A stretch of DNA of 64,000 bases from Azorinus chamasolen (GCA_963576725.1 OY755246.1:76352239-76416238), one strand, 5' to 3'. Shown: positions 1 to 10,700, numbered from the stretch's first letter. The notes: generated by a model from the sequence alone, not told the origin. Translations and numbers: made by a program.

Positions 1-82
1 ACCAGACGGCTCCTATAGGAGTACAGACCCTGACCTATATATCCTATAGGAGCCATCTGATCTGGTTCTAGTCTGTTTGCAA
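1..82 (-). mobile_element. TTAA-A MITE core, cut by the window edge
   Basis: Palindromic pieces ACGGCTCCTATAGGAG and CCTATAGGAGCCATCTGATC followed by AGTCTGTTTGC. Outer ends are outside the window or lost. 83-338 holds nothing recognisable except a 20-bp tandem duplication (GTTTCATGCAGTACCATTAC, about 297-337). Confidence 0.6.
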
Positions 83-338
83 AAGCAGAAAACTGTGCCA
101 ACATCAGGTAAAGGGACAAATGGTTATAACTTATTTGATTTAGATGACGGTGACAGTGATAGCAAGCTTTAAATGCATCATGATCAATTAAAATTTTAAA
201 TCTTCTTTATTGCATAATTTGGAAAGGGCGCGACCTAATTCAAACGCCAAGTAAACATAACTAATGGCTGGATCACATTCATTTCAAATCGCCACGTTTC
301 ATGCAGTACCATTACGTTTCATGCAGTACCATTACGTG

Positions 339-665
339 TTAACACCGTTAGAGTTTTCCCTGTTACATATCCTTGTGAGAAATAAAGACATCGTGAATAG
401 CTATTGGCATAGTTTTATAATGACATATGTTCGGAGGATGTATTGGTATTGCTTGAAACATGCACAGCTGCAAATAGAGCGAACATTGATCAGACCACTC
501 CTGCATAAGCCGCCTGATCTAGGTCTACTCTGTTTTCAAACGCATCAAAAAGTGTGTGCTAGTTAATGGTTAACCCTTTACGCCATGAGTACGCATGTAT
601 ATGCCTTTGCAAACAGTGTAGACCCAGATAAGACGGTTCATGTAGGAGCCGTCTAATCAGGTTCT
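339..665. mobile_element. Two degraded TTAA-A MITEs (339-566 minus, 569-665 plus)
   Basis: First copy: TTTTCCCTGTTACATAT..., GATCAGACC...CTGATCTAGGTCTACTCTG. Second: TTAACCCTTTACGCC, GTAGACCCAGATAAGACGG...GGAGCCGTCTAATCAGG, cut off at about 665 where the LTR-like repeat starts. Confidence 0.6.
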
Positions 666-670
666 GCTAT

Positions 671-1044
671 ATGTATGAACAGACTCAATAAAACCGAGTC
701 TGCAATTTTCTCTTTTCGCATTGCTACTTTTGCTTTCGAAGGATCACCCACATTCAGACTATATTTACTTCACAACGCCAGGTCTTAAGTGCTTGTGTGG
801 CGGCCGTAAAAAGTCGCCCCGCACTTCATTCTCAGTGTTGTTATATTTTCTGCTTTTTGGAATCATTCGTTTTGATGTAATTAGTTTTGAAAATTGAATA
901 CTGCTTAAGCCGGTGCTAGGGGGCGTGAGTAGTGTTTCACTTTTAATTACTACTCATGAACAGACTCAATAAAACCGAGTCTGCATTTTTCTCTTTTCGC
1001 GTTGCTACTTTTGCTTTCGAATGATCTCCCACTTACAGACTATA
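671..1044 (+). repeat. LTR-like repeat with duplicated R/U5-like segment
   Basis: A ~90-bp segment starting AACAGACTCAATAAAACCGA occurs at about 673-764 and again, directly repeated, at 957-1044. Each carries an AATAAA inside a small CAGACTC/GAGTCTG hairpin. Between them 794-955 begins TGTGTGGCGGCCGTAAAA. A relative lies inverted at 15538-15780. The order U3-like, AATAAA hairpin, U5-like suggests a solo LTR plus a partial one. No coding region is seen. Confidence 0.45.
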
Positions 1045-1216
1045 TCATATAGATATGATGTTTCAAGTTCTGCAATAGCCAAAATTATATTTCCATTTAC
1101 CATTTCAACAATTAATGCAAATTAATATTCATCATGTCATTATTTCTTACTTGAATACTCATGGAGTAAAGGGCTTATATCACTAATATGAAATTATATA
1201 TGGTTTGTTTACTATT

Positions 1217-1416
1217 ACAGTAAAACTAAGATACATGTAATTCGAAATACTTTTATAGAACAATTCAGACACATTTAGGCAGGTGGCTGCTTAATGCAGA
1301 GAGAAAGTCAATCAGGATGCTCCCACATGAGCTTTCTGTATGACTTTCGCCCTGCATTAAGCTGCATGTCATCTAACGATACGTAGTCTAGTGTTCGAAT
1401 AATCGAGGTTTAACTG
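1217..1416. mobile_element. TA-P (pogo/Tigger-like) MITE, degraded
   Basis: Ends CAGTAAAACT and ATAATCGAGGTTTAACTG; core GGCAGGTGGCTGCTTAATGC ... GCATTAAGCTGC is an inverted repeat with apex GCTCCCACATGAGC. Confidence 0.6.
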
Positions 1417-1423
1417 TGTTCGA

Positions 1424-1755
1424 GTACGACACCATTATAATAGACCCATGAGTATCATTGTACGACACCATTATAATAGACCCGTGAGTATCTTTGTACG
1501 ACACCATTATAATAGACCCGTGAGTATCTTTGTACGACACCATTATAATAGACCCGTGCATATCTTTGTACGACACCATTATAATAGACCCGTGAGTATC
1601 TTTGTACGACACCATTATAATAGACCCATGAGTAGGCTATCTTTGTACGACACCATTATAATAGACCCATGCGTATCTTTGTACGACACCATTGTAATAG
1701 ACCCGTGCATATCTTTGTACGACACCATTGTAATAGACCCATGCGTATCTTTCAT
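1424..1755 (+). repeat. 36-bp minisatellite, about 9 copies
   Basis: Unit GTACGACACCATTATAATAG + ACCCGTGAGTATCTTT. One copy has a 6-bp insertion (AGTAGGCTATC). Because 36 is divisible by 3, every frame stays open and 'encodes' a 12-residue repeat on both strands; this is not evidence of a gene. Confidence 0.92.
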
Positions 1756-1897
1756 GAAAGCGTTCAACACCCCCAATTTGAACAAAAATATTTTGTAACA
1801 CCCCACTGGCCTTCCCCTGCATAGTGCTAGTTACATGTACGCCCTCTCTGTTATTTATGCATTTTGGACCAATATTACGTGCCACGTACTTTGTTGT

Positions 1898-2079
1898 CTG
1901 GGTCCATGCTTATAAAACTTTTAGTTGAGTCTGAGTACGTTCTCAAGCTTTTGATTGGTCAGATTTGAGCCTCTGGCTCAAATCTGACCAATCAAAAGCT
2001 TGAGAACTCAAATCTGACCAATCAAAAGCTTGAGAACGAAACTCAGACTCAACTAAAAGCTTTATAAGCATGGACCCAG
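1898..2079. mobile_element. 182-bp palindromic foldback element
   Basis: Outer arms CTGGGTCCATGCTTATAAA / TTTATAAGCATGGACCCAG; inner arms CTCAAGCTTTTGATTGGTCA / complement, with the right inner arm duplicated. The inner hairpin recurs at 31430-31495 inside a TA-P element. Confidence 0.75.
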
Positions 2080-2235
2080 GTCACGATCAACAGTAGCTGA
2101 GTTTTCTATACTTTCCAATTTTCTATTATTGCAGACATGGATACAAGATTTGATTATACTGTTAACTGCATTTTCGGTGGAACAGCCTTAAGTCTTTAAT
2201 TATGGGGTGTAAACTCATAGATGAATTTCTCAAAA

Positions 2236-2390
2236 TATTAACCCATTCCCTTCTGGCGTTTTGACGACACCTCTGCAAAAGCCATTTTTGCTGCATATGA
2301 ACAAAATAATGCTCTATTCATCACATTGGTTTCAAAACTATAATGTTCCACTTTTTCTAGTAATTGCTCATTTGCAGTAAATTTATTTAA
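2236..2390. mobile_element. TTAA-B-derived MITE, degraded
   Basis: TTAACCCATTCCCTTCTGGCG, TAATGCTCTATTCATCACAT and TTCTAGTAATTGCTCAT match TTAA-B, but the left half of the palindrome is lost. Its right end abuts the next TTAA. Confidence 0.6.
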
Positions 2391-2640
2391 CCCTTTCCCT
2401 ATTATAAACGTGTTTTCACGCATTTGCAAACAGAGACTAGAGGAGCCGTCTGATCAGGGTCTACTCTGTTTGCTAATAGAATTTGATAGAACTGTTTCTT
2501 TGCTTTCTAAAATATCTACAATGTTCCACCTTCCATATTTCTTTATAACTTTTTTGTTAATGAATATTCAGAAGGTATTGAAATTTGGCCTAAATACAAA
2601 ACAGAGAAAGGGTAGGCCTAGTCTAGCAGGGAAAGGGTTA
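2389..2640 (+). mobile_element. TTAA-A MITE feeding into the 46-bp array
   Basis: Starts TTAACCCTTTCCCTATTATA; core partly deleted (ACTAGAGGAGCCGTCTGATC then AGGGTCTACTCTGTTTGC); the right part TATTCAGAAGGTATTGAAAT leads into AGGCCTA..., where the minisatellite begins instead of ending once. Confidence 0.75.
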
Positions 2641-4116
2641 AGAGGCTGTGTATAAAGGTAGGCCTAGTCTAGAAGGGAATGGGTTAAGAGGCTGTGTATA
2701 AAGGTAGGCCTAGTCTAGCAGGGAAAGGGTTAAGAGGCTGTGTATTAAGGTAGGCCTAGTCTAGCAGGGAATGGGTTAAGAGGATGTGTATAAAGGTAGG
2801 CCTAGTCTAGAAGGGAATGGGTTAAGAGGCTGTGTATAAAGGTAGGCCTAGTCTAGAAGGGAATGGGTTAAGAGGCTGTGTATAAAGGTAGGCCTAGTCT
2901 AGCAGGGAATGGGTCAAGAGGCTGTGTATAAAGGTAGGCATAGTCTAGAAGGGAATGGGTTAAGAGGCTGTGTATAAAGGTAGGCCTAGTCTAGCAGGGA
3001 ATGGGTCAAGAGGCTGTGTATAAAGGTAGGCCTAGTCTAGCAGGGAATGGGTTAAGAGGCTGTGTATAAAGGTAGGCATAGTCTAACAGAGAATGGGTTA
3101 AGAGGCTGTGTATAAAGGTAGGCCTAGTCTAGCATAGAATGGGTTAAGAGGCTGTTTATAAAGGTATGCCTAGTCTAGCAGGGAATGGGTTAAGAGGCTG
3201 TGTATAAAGGTAGGCCTAGTCTAGCAGGGAATGGGTCAAGAGGCTGTGTATAAAGGTATGCCTAGTCTAGCAGGGAATGGGTTAAGAGACTGTGTATAAA
3301 GGTAGGCCTAGTCTAGCAGAGAATGGGTTAAGAGGCCGTGTATAAAGGTAGGCCTAGTCTAAAAGGGAATGGGATAAGAGGCTGTGTATAAAGGTAGGCC
3401 TAGTCTAGAAGGGAATGGGTCAAGTGGCTGTGTATAAAGGTAGGCCTAGTCTAGAAGGGAATGGGTTAAGAGGCTGTGTATAAAGATAGGCCTAGTCTAG
3501 CAGGGAAAGGGTTAAGAGGCTGTGTATAAAGGTAGGCCTAGTCTAGAAGGGAATGGGTTAAGAGGCTGTGTATAAAGGTAGGCCTAGTCTAGCAGGGAAA
3601 GGGTTAAGAGGCTGTGTATAAAGGTAGGCCTAGTCTAGAAGGGAATGGGTTAAGAGGATATGTATAAAGGTAGGCCTAGTCTAGCAGGGAATGGGTTAAG
3701 AGGCTGTGTATAAAGATAGGCATAGTCTAGCAGGGAATGGGTTAAGAGGATGTGTATAAAGGTAGGCCTAGTCTAGAAGGGACAGGGTTAAGAGGCTGTG
3801 TATAAAGGTATGCCTAGTCTAGCAGGGAATGGGTTAAGAGGCTGTGTATAAAGGAAGGCCTAGTCTAGCAGAGAATGGGTTAAGAGGCTGTGTATAAAGG
3901 TAGGCCTAGTCTAGCAGAGAATGGGTTAAGAGGATGTGTATAAAGGTAGGCCTAGTCTAGAAGGGAATTGGTTAAGAGGCTGTGTATAAAGGTAGGCCTA
4001 GTCTAGCAGGGAATGGGTTAAGAGGATGTGTATAAAGGTAGGCCTAGTCTAGAAGGGAATTGGTTAAGAGGCTGTGTATAAAGGTAGGCCTAGTTTAGAA
4101 GGGAATGGGTTAAGTG
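2607..4116 (+). repeat. 46-bp minisatellite, about 33 copies
   Basis: Unit AAGGTAGGCCTAGTCTAGCA + GGGAATGGGTTAAGAGGCTG + TGTATA. The part AGGCCTA...TAG..AGGGAAAGGGTTAA is homologous to the 3' terminus of TTAA-A MITEs (AGGCCTAAATATAGAACAGG + GAAAGGGTTAA at 54145-54175). Units differ by a few substitutions (AAAGGG/AATGGG, GCAGGG/GAAGGG). Confidence 0.93.
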
Positions 4117-4290
4117 AAATAGCCAGTCAGTGTTTTTGAGTCAACTTAGTGTGAAAGGCATAAACTTCCCATAGGATTCTGAATTACAAACCGTGCAGAC
4201 ACTGATCGGAGGGTTCCTCTAGGGCTCTCTGATCTGGGTCTACACTATTTGCATATGCCAGTGCATGCATGTTTCCGGGTTGAAAGCGTT
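4117..4290 (+). mobile_element. HP6 element
   Basis: ATAGCCAGTCAGTGT..., AAACCGTGCAGACACTGATC, apex TTCCTCTAGGG, CTGGGTCTACACTATTTGC, CCGGGTTGAAAGCGTTAAG. Relatives at 4490-4550, 20990-21375, 29795-29975, 46545-46680 and 61765-61880. Confidence 0.6.
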
Positions 4291-5488
4291 AAGAACTTCT
4301 ACGTTATAAGACCAAATGCCATAAACAAGCTAAACAAATCGTTGCCTGCTACTTCATTCCGTTTTTTATAAAAAATAAAATAGTTCTATTTTATTCACAC
4401 GTGTTCTAAACAAGGACACCGAGTTAGTCTAATCGGCGTCTCGTCTGGATCCTTGAAAGCTGTCTGTAAAGGTTACCACATAATTCAAGGTTCTACACAG
4501 TTTGCAAATGACAGTGCATGCCGGTTCCGGGTTGAAAGGGATAAGAACTCCAACGTCATAAGACCAAATACCTTTAGCATACTATACAAATAGTTGTAGA
4601 TTTTGTTTCATTATTCGTTCTGTTTTTATCATTTATGTTTTCATTTGCTTTACACGTGTAACAAAAAGTTTTGATCTTAATGAGACACTCGGCATCTCAT
4701 CTGGATCCTTGAAAGCTGTCTGCAAAAGCAATCACATATTCAAACATAGCATACATAAAGTTATGGGATGAGACAGGTAAATTTCTTATCGACGTTTCGC
4801 TATTGCACATTTCATTTTCACTGGGCGCGTATTTTAGACATTCCCGTTGGTTGTATCATCCGTTGTTGACGCGCTTATCGTGACGTGAAAGTTAACCCCT
4901 TATCCGGCTATTCTCGACCTGACTCGCATTTGCAAACAGCTTAGAAACAGACGAGGTGCCAAGTTAACTGGGTGTCAAACTAATTAAGATCCAAACTGTT
5001 TGGCACAAGCTCAATGTTTTCTCAAAGATTGATGGAACCGGGTAGTCCCATTTGCACGAGACCATCCAATATATGTTTTCTCCCAGCTGGGTCAGAGTTT
5101 ACAACTTCAACATTGAGTAACCTTCACCAGCAAAAACATTGTCGTCTGCTTCAATTCTAAAAGAATGTTAGAGAGGTTGACATTTTGGATCCTGGTGAGA
5201 GGACGAGTTATTTTGACGTCTCGTCATGATCTGAATTCATAGTTTACAATTATTACCATTCATAGGTTATGTCTATGTGGTATTATGGACATATATAAGC
5301 TAATAAAGCGCTGTCGTATATCTCAAGTTTGATCGTATACTGTGTCTATCTCTCTCTTTATTTACATGTAATTTCTTTCTTCATATTAAAAACATATATG
5401 GGTGTTGAAATTTGCATTCGAATGTAGTCAGCTCTCAACGGGGTGCAATCTGTGTCTGACTCTTTAAATATTTTTTGAAAATAATCTG
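4291..5488. repeat. Fragments of HP4 and HP6 hairpins in otherwise unrecognised DNA
   Basis: HP4-type pieces (GTCTCGTCTGGATCC at 4438-4453; CATCTCATCTGGATCC at 4690-4706; GACGAGGTGCCAAGTTAACT with GATCCAAACTGTTTGGC at 4950-5005) and an HP6 half at 4490-4550. No gene seen. Confidence 0.45.
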
Positions 5489-5719
5489 TCAACCCATTCC
5501 CTCATATTGACGACTTTTGACGACTCTGTAAAAGTCACTTTGTGAAGCCATTGTGATAAATAGAGCATTTGCTCCTATAGGAGCAAATGCTCTATTTATC
5601 ACAATGGTTTCAAACTACACAAATCTAAAAAATTTCCCTTTTCTCTAATTAATGCTCCTTTTCGGTATATCTATTCAAAGAGGTTGTATCTAAAAATAGC
5701 CTATGAGGTAATGGGTTAA
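5489..5719. mobile_element. TTAA-B MITE, near-complete, with perfect 50-bp palindrome
   Basis: Ends TCAACCCATTCCCTCATATT and CCTATGAGGTAATGGGTTAA. The centre 5553-5602 is an exact palindrome (GTGATAAATAGAGCATTTGC + TCCTA and its complement). Confidence 0.88.
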
Positions 5720-5756
5720 ACAAGTTTAAGGTTAACTCTTATCAGGCCAAAATCAA

Positions 5757-7652
5757 AGCCTGTTCTAGACTAGTATGCTGGTTTTGCCTGTTCTAGACTA
5801 GTATGCTGGTTTTGCCTGTTCTAGACTATTATGCTGGTTTTGCCTGTTCTAGACTAGTATGCTGGTTTTGCCTGTTCTAGACTATTATGCTGGTTTTGCC
5901 TGTTCTAGACTATTATGCTGGTTTTGCCTGTTCTAGACTATTATGCTGGTTTTGCCTGTTCTAGACTATTATGCTGATTTTGCCTGTTCTAGACTAGTAT
6001 GCTGGTTTTTCCTGTTCTTGACTAGTATGCTGGTTTTGCCTGTTCTAGACTAGTATGCTGGTTTTGCCTGTTCTAGACTAGTATGCTGGTTTTGCCTGTT
6101 CTAGACTAGTATGCTGGTTTTGCCTGTTCTAGACTAGTATGCTGGTTTTGTCTAGAAGTCTAGTATGCTGGTTTTGCCTGTTCTAGACTAGTATGCTGGT
6201 TTTGTATATTCTGGTTTTGCCTGTTCTAGACTAGTATGCTGGTTTTGCCTGTTCTAGACTAGTATGCTGGTTTTGCCTGTTCTAGACTAGCATGCTGGTT
6301 TTGCCTGTTCTAGACTAGTATGCTGGTTTTGCCTGTTCTAGACTAGTATGCTGGTTTTGCCTGTTCTAGACTAGCATGCTGGTTTTGCCTGTTCTAGACT
6401 AGCATGCTGGTTTTGCCTGTTCTAGACTAGTATGCTAGTTTTGCCTGTTCTAGACTAGTATGCTGGTTTTGCCTGTTCTAGACTAGTATGCTGGTTTTGC
6501 CTGTTCTAGACTAACATGCTGGTTTTGCCTGTTCTAGACTAGTATGCTGGTTTTGCCTGTTCTAGACTAGTATGCTGGTTTTGCCTGTTCTAGACTAGCA
6601 TGCTGGTTTTGCCTGTTCTAGACTAGTATGCTGGTTTTGCCTGTTCTGTTTTGCCTGTTCTAGACTAGTATGCTGGTTTTGCCTGTTTTGTTTTGCCTGT
6701 TCTAGACTAGTATGCTGGTTTTGCCTGTTCTAGACTAGTATGCTGGTTTTGCCTGTTCTAGACTAGCATGCTGGTTTTGCCTGTTCTAGACTAGTATACT
6801 GGTTTTGCCTGTTCTGTTTTGCCTGTTCTAGACTAGTATGCTGGTTTTGCCTGTTCTGTTTTGCCTGTTCTAGACTAGCATGCTGGTTTTGCCTGTTCTA
6901 GACTAGCATGCTGGTTTTGCCTGTTCTAGACTAGTATGCTGGTTTTGCCTGTTCTAGACTAGCATGCTGGTTTTGCCTGTTCTAGACTAACATGCTGGTT
7001 TTGCCTGTTCTAGACTAGTATGCTGGTTTTGCCTGTTCTAGACTAGTATGCTGGTTTTGCCTGTTCTGCCTGTTCTAGACTATTATGCTGGTTTTGCCTG
7101 TTCTAGACTAGTATGCTGGTTTTGCCTGTTCTAGACTAACATGCTGGTTTTGCTTGTTCTAGACTAGTATGCTGGTTTTGCCTGTTCTGTTTTGCCTGTT
7201 CTAGACTAGTATGCTGGTTTTGCCTGTTTTGTTTTGCCTGTTCTAGACTAGTATGCTGGTTTTGCCTGTTCTAGACTAGTATGCTGGTTTTGCCTGTTCT
7301 AGACTAGCATGCTGGTTTTGCCTGTTCTAGACTAGTATGCTGGTTTTGCCTGTTCTGTTTTGCCTGTTCTAGACTAGTATGCTGGTTTTGCCTGTTCTGT
7401 TTTGCCTGTTCTAGACTAGTATGCTGGTTTTGCCTGTTCTAGACTAGCATGCTGGTTTTGCCTGTTCTAGACTAGTATGCTGGTTTTGCCTGTTCTAGAC
7501 TAGTATGCTGGTTTTGCCTGTTCTAGACTAGTATGCTGATTTTGCCTGTTCTAGACTAGCATGCTGGATTTGCCTGTTCTAGACTAGTATGCTGGTTTTG
7601 CCTTTTCTAGACTAGTATACTGGTTTTGCCTGTTCTAGACTAGCATGCTGGT
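5757..7652 (+). repeat. 28-bp minisatellite, about 65 units with a ~541-bp higher-order duplication
   Basis: Unit CCTGTTCTAGACTAGTATGC + TGGTTTTG, with variants CTAGCATG, CTATTATG and CTAACATG. Truncated units (CCTGTTCTGTTTTG) recur. The rare variant GCCTGTTTTGTTTTGCCTG at 6681 and 7222, with the same order of neighbours, shows a duplicated block of about 541 bp. All spacing is direct, with no spacers as in CRISPR. Confidence 0.95.
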
Positions 7653-7700
7653 TTTTTCACTACGACCGCTTTCCATAATGCATTTAGTGAGGGTGATGAC

Positions 7701-7770
7701 AAACAGTTTGGATCCTTGATGAGACGCCGAGTTATTCTACGTCTCATCTGGATCCAAACTGTTTGCAAAC
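7701..7770. mobile_element. HP4 hairpin
   Basis: AAACAGTTTGGATCCTTGAT + GAGACGCCGAG / CTACGTCTCATCTGGATCC + AAACTGTTTGC. 7771-8030 holds only (GACA)n near 7946-7962 and nothing coding. Confidence 0.7.
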
Positions 7771-8029
7771 GTGAGTGATCGCAGGATAAGGGTTACTTGT
7801 GTTTTAGTAGTCATTGTAAACTTCTAATGCAATTGGCTGTTGTACTCACTGACTAATCGATTCAATGTTTAAATGTTTTATGTATTTATTTTCATATTAT
7901 CTCTACTACTTGTGTGCGTGAGAGAGATAGACATGCAAGCAAACAGACAGACAGACAGACATCCAGGCAGAACTACAGGTATGGGTTCTGTCAAATCCAT
8001 AGGTGTCTGTACCGCTTCATGGGGGTCTA

Positions 8030-8227
8030 TATATAGTATATATAAATCTGCTAATTTGGAGCATTTGCTAGAAACAGGATTTTGTTTTAGAATTGTGCAG
8101 TTTTGAAACCAATGTGATAAATAGAGCATTTGCTCTATAGAAAGCAAATGCTCTATTTATCACATTGGCCACAATAAGTGACTTTAACGTAGGCGTCAAA
8201 AATCGCCAGCATCAGGGAGTGAGTTAA
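8030..8227. mobile_element. TTAA-B MITE, left end altered
   Basis: Palindrome CAATGTGATAAATAGAGCAT ... ATGCTCTATTTATCACATTG (about 8109-8167), apex CTCTATAGAAAG; right arm with GGCGTCAAAAATCGCC and terminal GAGTTAA. Confidence 0.75.
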
Positions 8228-8464
8228 CCATTTCCCTGTTCAATATTCATATAAGAAATAATGGTGTCATGAATATTTATTAGTCGAATTTTATTATGGC
8301 ATATGTATACAGGATTGTTTTGGTATTGCTAAAAACTGAAGAGTCAGATCTACTATACGTTCATAAGCAAACAGAGCAGAGCCTGATCAGACGTCTCCTA
8401 CATGACCTGGGTCTTTTCTGTTTGCAAATGCTTGAAAACGTGTGTATATGAAGGAAAGGGTTAA
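8224..8464 (-). mobile_element. TTAA-A MITE, full length (241 bp)
   Basis: TTAACCATTTCCCTGTTC ... GAAGGAAAGGGTTAA; core CAGAGCCTGATCAGACGTCT / CCTGGGTCTTTTCTGTTTGC. It shares its left TTAA with the TTAA-B copy before it. 8467-8765 is a further strongly decayed TTAA-A composite (GTAGACCCAGATCAG, CCAATGAATATTCGTG). Confidence 0.82.
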
Positions 8465-8765
8465 ACGCCTTATGAACAGAGTAGACCCAGATCAGTCGTC
8501 ACCTGTATGGCTTAGCTTACCATTTACCCAATGAATATTCGTGTAAAAACAATAACTTCATGAGTATTAATTAATGAAGTTTTGTAATGGTGTATGGACA
8601 CAACAAAGTTGGCCGTGGCAAAAACTGTGGAATCAAATCTATATATACATATAGTATCTCCATAAGCATACAGAGTAGACCGTCAAACAACTATTACATC
8701 AGATGTCAGATCTTGATCTATTCTTTGTGAAAATGCGTACAAACATCTGTCTGTAAAGGATAGAA

Positions 8766-9235
8766 CAAATTCTTGGTCGATCTTACTCCATTTCTCCAGG
8801 TGTAGCGATGTATGAAAATTTCGTCCAAAATACAGTAAATATGGAAAAATAGTCAAACAGGGGGAGCCACATACGAAATGACACCGCATCAAACACCATC
8901 TAACAAGAAACTGTATAGCCACAAGACAAAACATAACAGGACGCATATCAAGACGAAAAACATTAAAAATTAAGCAATTAAAAAAAAACGTTGACCATAG
9001 GCTGAAAGCAGGAGTTCCGTATTGGAACGGTCAGTAGCCAAAACCAGCTACTGGTGGGTGGGGGTGGGGTGGGGGGAGGCTTAAACCTGGTTTACGGGTA
9101 CCCAACCTCGCCCTTATTCCACTTTCACCAAAGTCAAAATGTAAATAAAATCCCCCCTCCAGACAACTTTACAACATGAATAACGATGTCTGCCGAAATG
9201 AAATGATTTTAAAATAAACGTTAGAGGTGGAAGTT
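8766..9235. other. No gene recognised; G-quadruplex motif
   Basis: Only notable sequence is GGGTGGGGGTGGGGTGGGGG at 9056-9076: four G-tracts of 3-6 with single-T loops on the plus strand. An 87-codon minus-strand open frame here has no recognisable domain. Confidence 0.5.
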
Positions 9236-9330
9236 TTGCAGCTCTAGGAGTTTTCTGTATGATTTTCGCACTGCATTAAGGTGCTACCTGTCTTAAAATC
9301 GATAATTATACGTATTTGAGTGTTCAAATA
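9236..9330. mobile_element. TA-P MITE 3' half
   Basis: GCTCTAGGAGTTTTCTG, CACTGCATTAAGGTGCTACC and TTGAGTGTTCAAATAATC are the right arm of a TA-P element. It runs straight into a 5'-truncated TTAA-A copy, so one inserted into or deleted with the other. Confidence 0.55.
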
Positions 9331-9332
9331 AT

Positions 9333-9556
9333 CTTTTCACGCATTTGCAAACAGAGTAGACCCATATCAGACGGCTCCTATAGGAGCCGTCTGATCGGGG
9401 TCTGCTCTGTTTGCTTATGAAATTTGAAAGATCTGTGTCTTTACTTTCTGAAATGGCTACAATGGTCCACCTTCCATATTTCATTATAACTATGTGTCCA
9501 TTAATATTCAGTGGGTGTTGAAATTTGGAATAAACATAGAACAGGGAAAGGGTTAA
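9333..9556 (+). mobile_element. TTAA-A MITE, 5'-truncated, perfect apex
   Basis: GTAGACCCATATCAGACGGC + TCCTATAGGAGCC ..., right arm TATTCAGTGGGTGTTGAAAT, end CAGGGAAAGGGTTAA. Confidence 0.82.
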
Positions 9557-9659
9557 TCGAGTTTTCACGGTAATGTGTTCGTCAGTGGACATTACTTGGT
9601 AACCAGGATCTATCGGTTTATTTAGAGTTTGGAGAAGATTTTCGACCAATCATCAAGCA

Positions 9660-10190
9660 GGATATTCAAAAAATATGCTCGGCATCGTGAATATCAATTA
9701 GATGACATATGAACAAAGGGGTTTAGCCATTTGCAGAAACAGTAGAATGAGGTCTATATTATACAGAAGCAAACAGAGAAGACCCTGATTTGAGCGTGCC
9801 CTGTTTGCAAATGGGTCCAAAGGCGTCCGGTGGTGTAAATATTAAAGGCGTACTTTGTGGTTTTCGGGGACGAAAGGTCGTGGAAACTTGGCTCATTCCG
9901 GCAAGTCCTGGAAAGGAGGACGTTCCGAGACTTCCGACGATGTTTACCCATAATCTTTACCCAATGAATATTCATTTAGACAAAATCACATCATGAAAAA
10001 TGATAAGATCATTTTTTTATATTTAGATGAGTTAACAAATGAAATTTTCGTGATTACAAAAACAGTCCAATCAGATCTATAAAATAACAGAATCAAACAG
10101 AGCAGACCCTGGTCACACTCCTATAGGAGTCGTCTGATCTGTGTTACATCTGTTTGAAAAAAAAGTTTTAAAAAGGCTTATCTATGAAGT
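9660..10190 (-). mobile_element. Two partial TTAA-A MITEs (9660-9812, 9955-10190)
   Basis: CATCGTGAATATCAATTAG..., AGAAGACCCTGATTTGAG; then CCCAATGAATATTCATTTAG, GCAGACCCTGGTCACACTCC + TATAGGAGTCG. The stretch between is more GC-rich and unrecognised. 10191-10440 also shows nothing recognisable. Confidence 0.6.
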
Positions 10191-10440
10191 AAATTGTGAA
10201 ATCGTCAGATGTGGTTTTTCGAGGGTGGGGGGATTATACCTACTTGACTAATTCCGGCTACTCATGAGATGGAGTGGGCGACATGCTCTGGGAAGACCAC
10301 TCATTTCTTCATTTCTGTAAGGCGAATCTAATGAGTAGCAGCAAGATTGGGGTTGGTGGAGAAAAATGAAAACTGTTTTACCTAGGCTTTTCCAAAACCT
10401 TCGCTTATATAGTTCGAGACAGACTTCGCGATATTACTGT

Positions 10441-10662
10441 TCAACCCTTTCCCTCATATTGACGACTCTTGTAAAAGTCTTTTTTGTGAAACCATTGTGA
10501 TAAATAGAGCATTTGCTCCTATAGGAGCAAATGCTCTATTTATCACAATGGTTTCAACTTCAAAATTGTAAAAAAAAAATCGTTTCTCTAGTTAATGCTC
10601 CTTTTCGGTAGATTTATTCAAAGAGGTTGTATCTAAATATAGCCCATGAGGTAATGGGTTAA
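10441..10662. mobile_element. TTAA-B MITE, full length (222 bp)
   Basis: TCAACCCTTTCCCTCATATT ... CATGAGGTAATGGGTTAA, intact GTGATAAATAGAGCATTTGC palindrome with apex CTCCTATAGGAG. Confidence 0.88.
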
Positions 10663-10700
10663 GCGACGTATAACCCCAGTACAAACAAGCAAACAAAGCA

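Noticed and set aside
1388..1885. Overlapping open frames on both strands with 12-residue repeats
   Set aside because: They are translations of the 36-bp minisatellite (36 = 12 codons), open in several frames on both strands; no start context or domain.
5757..7652. CRISPR-like array
   Set aside because: Direct 28-bp repeats without unique spacers in a eukaryotic genome: a minisatellite.
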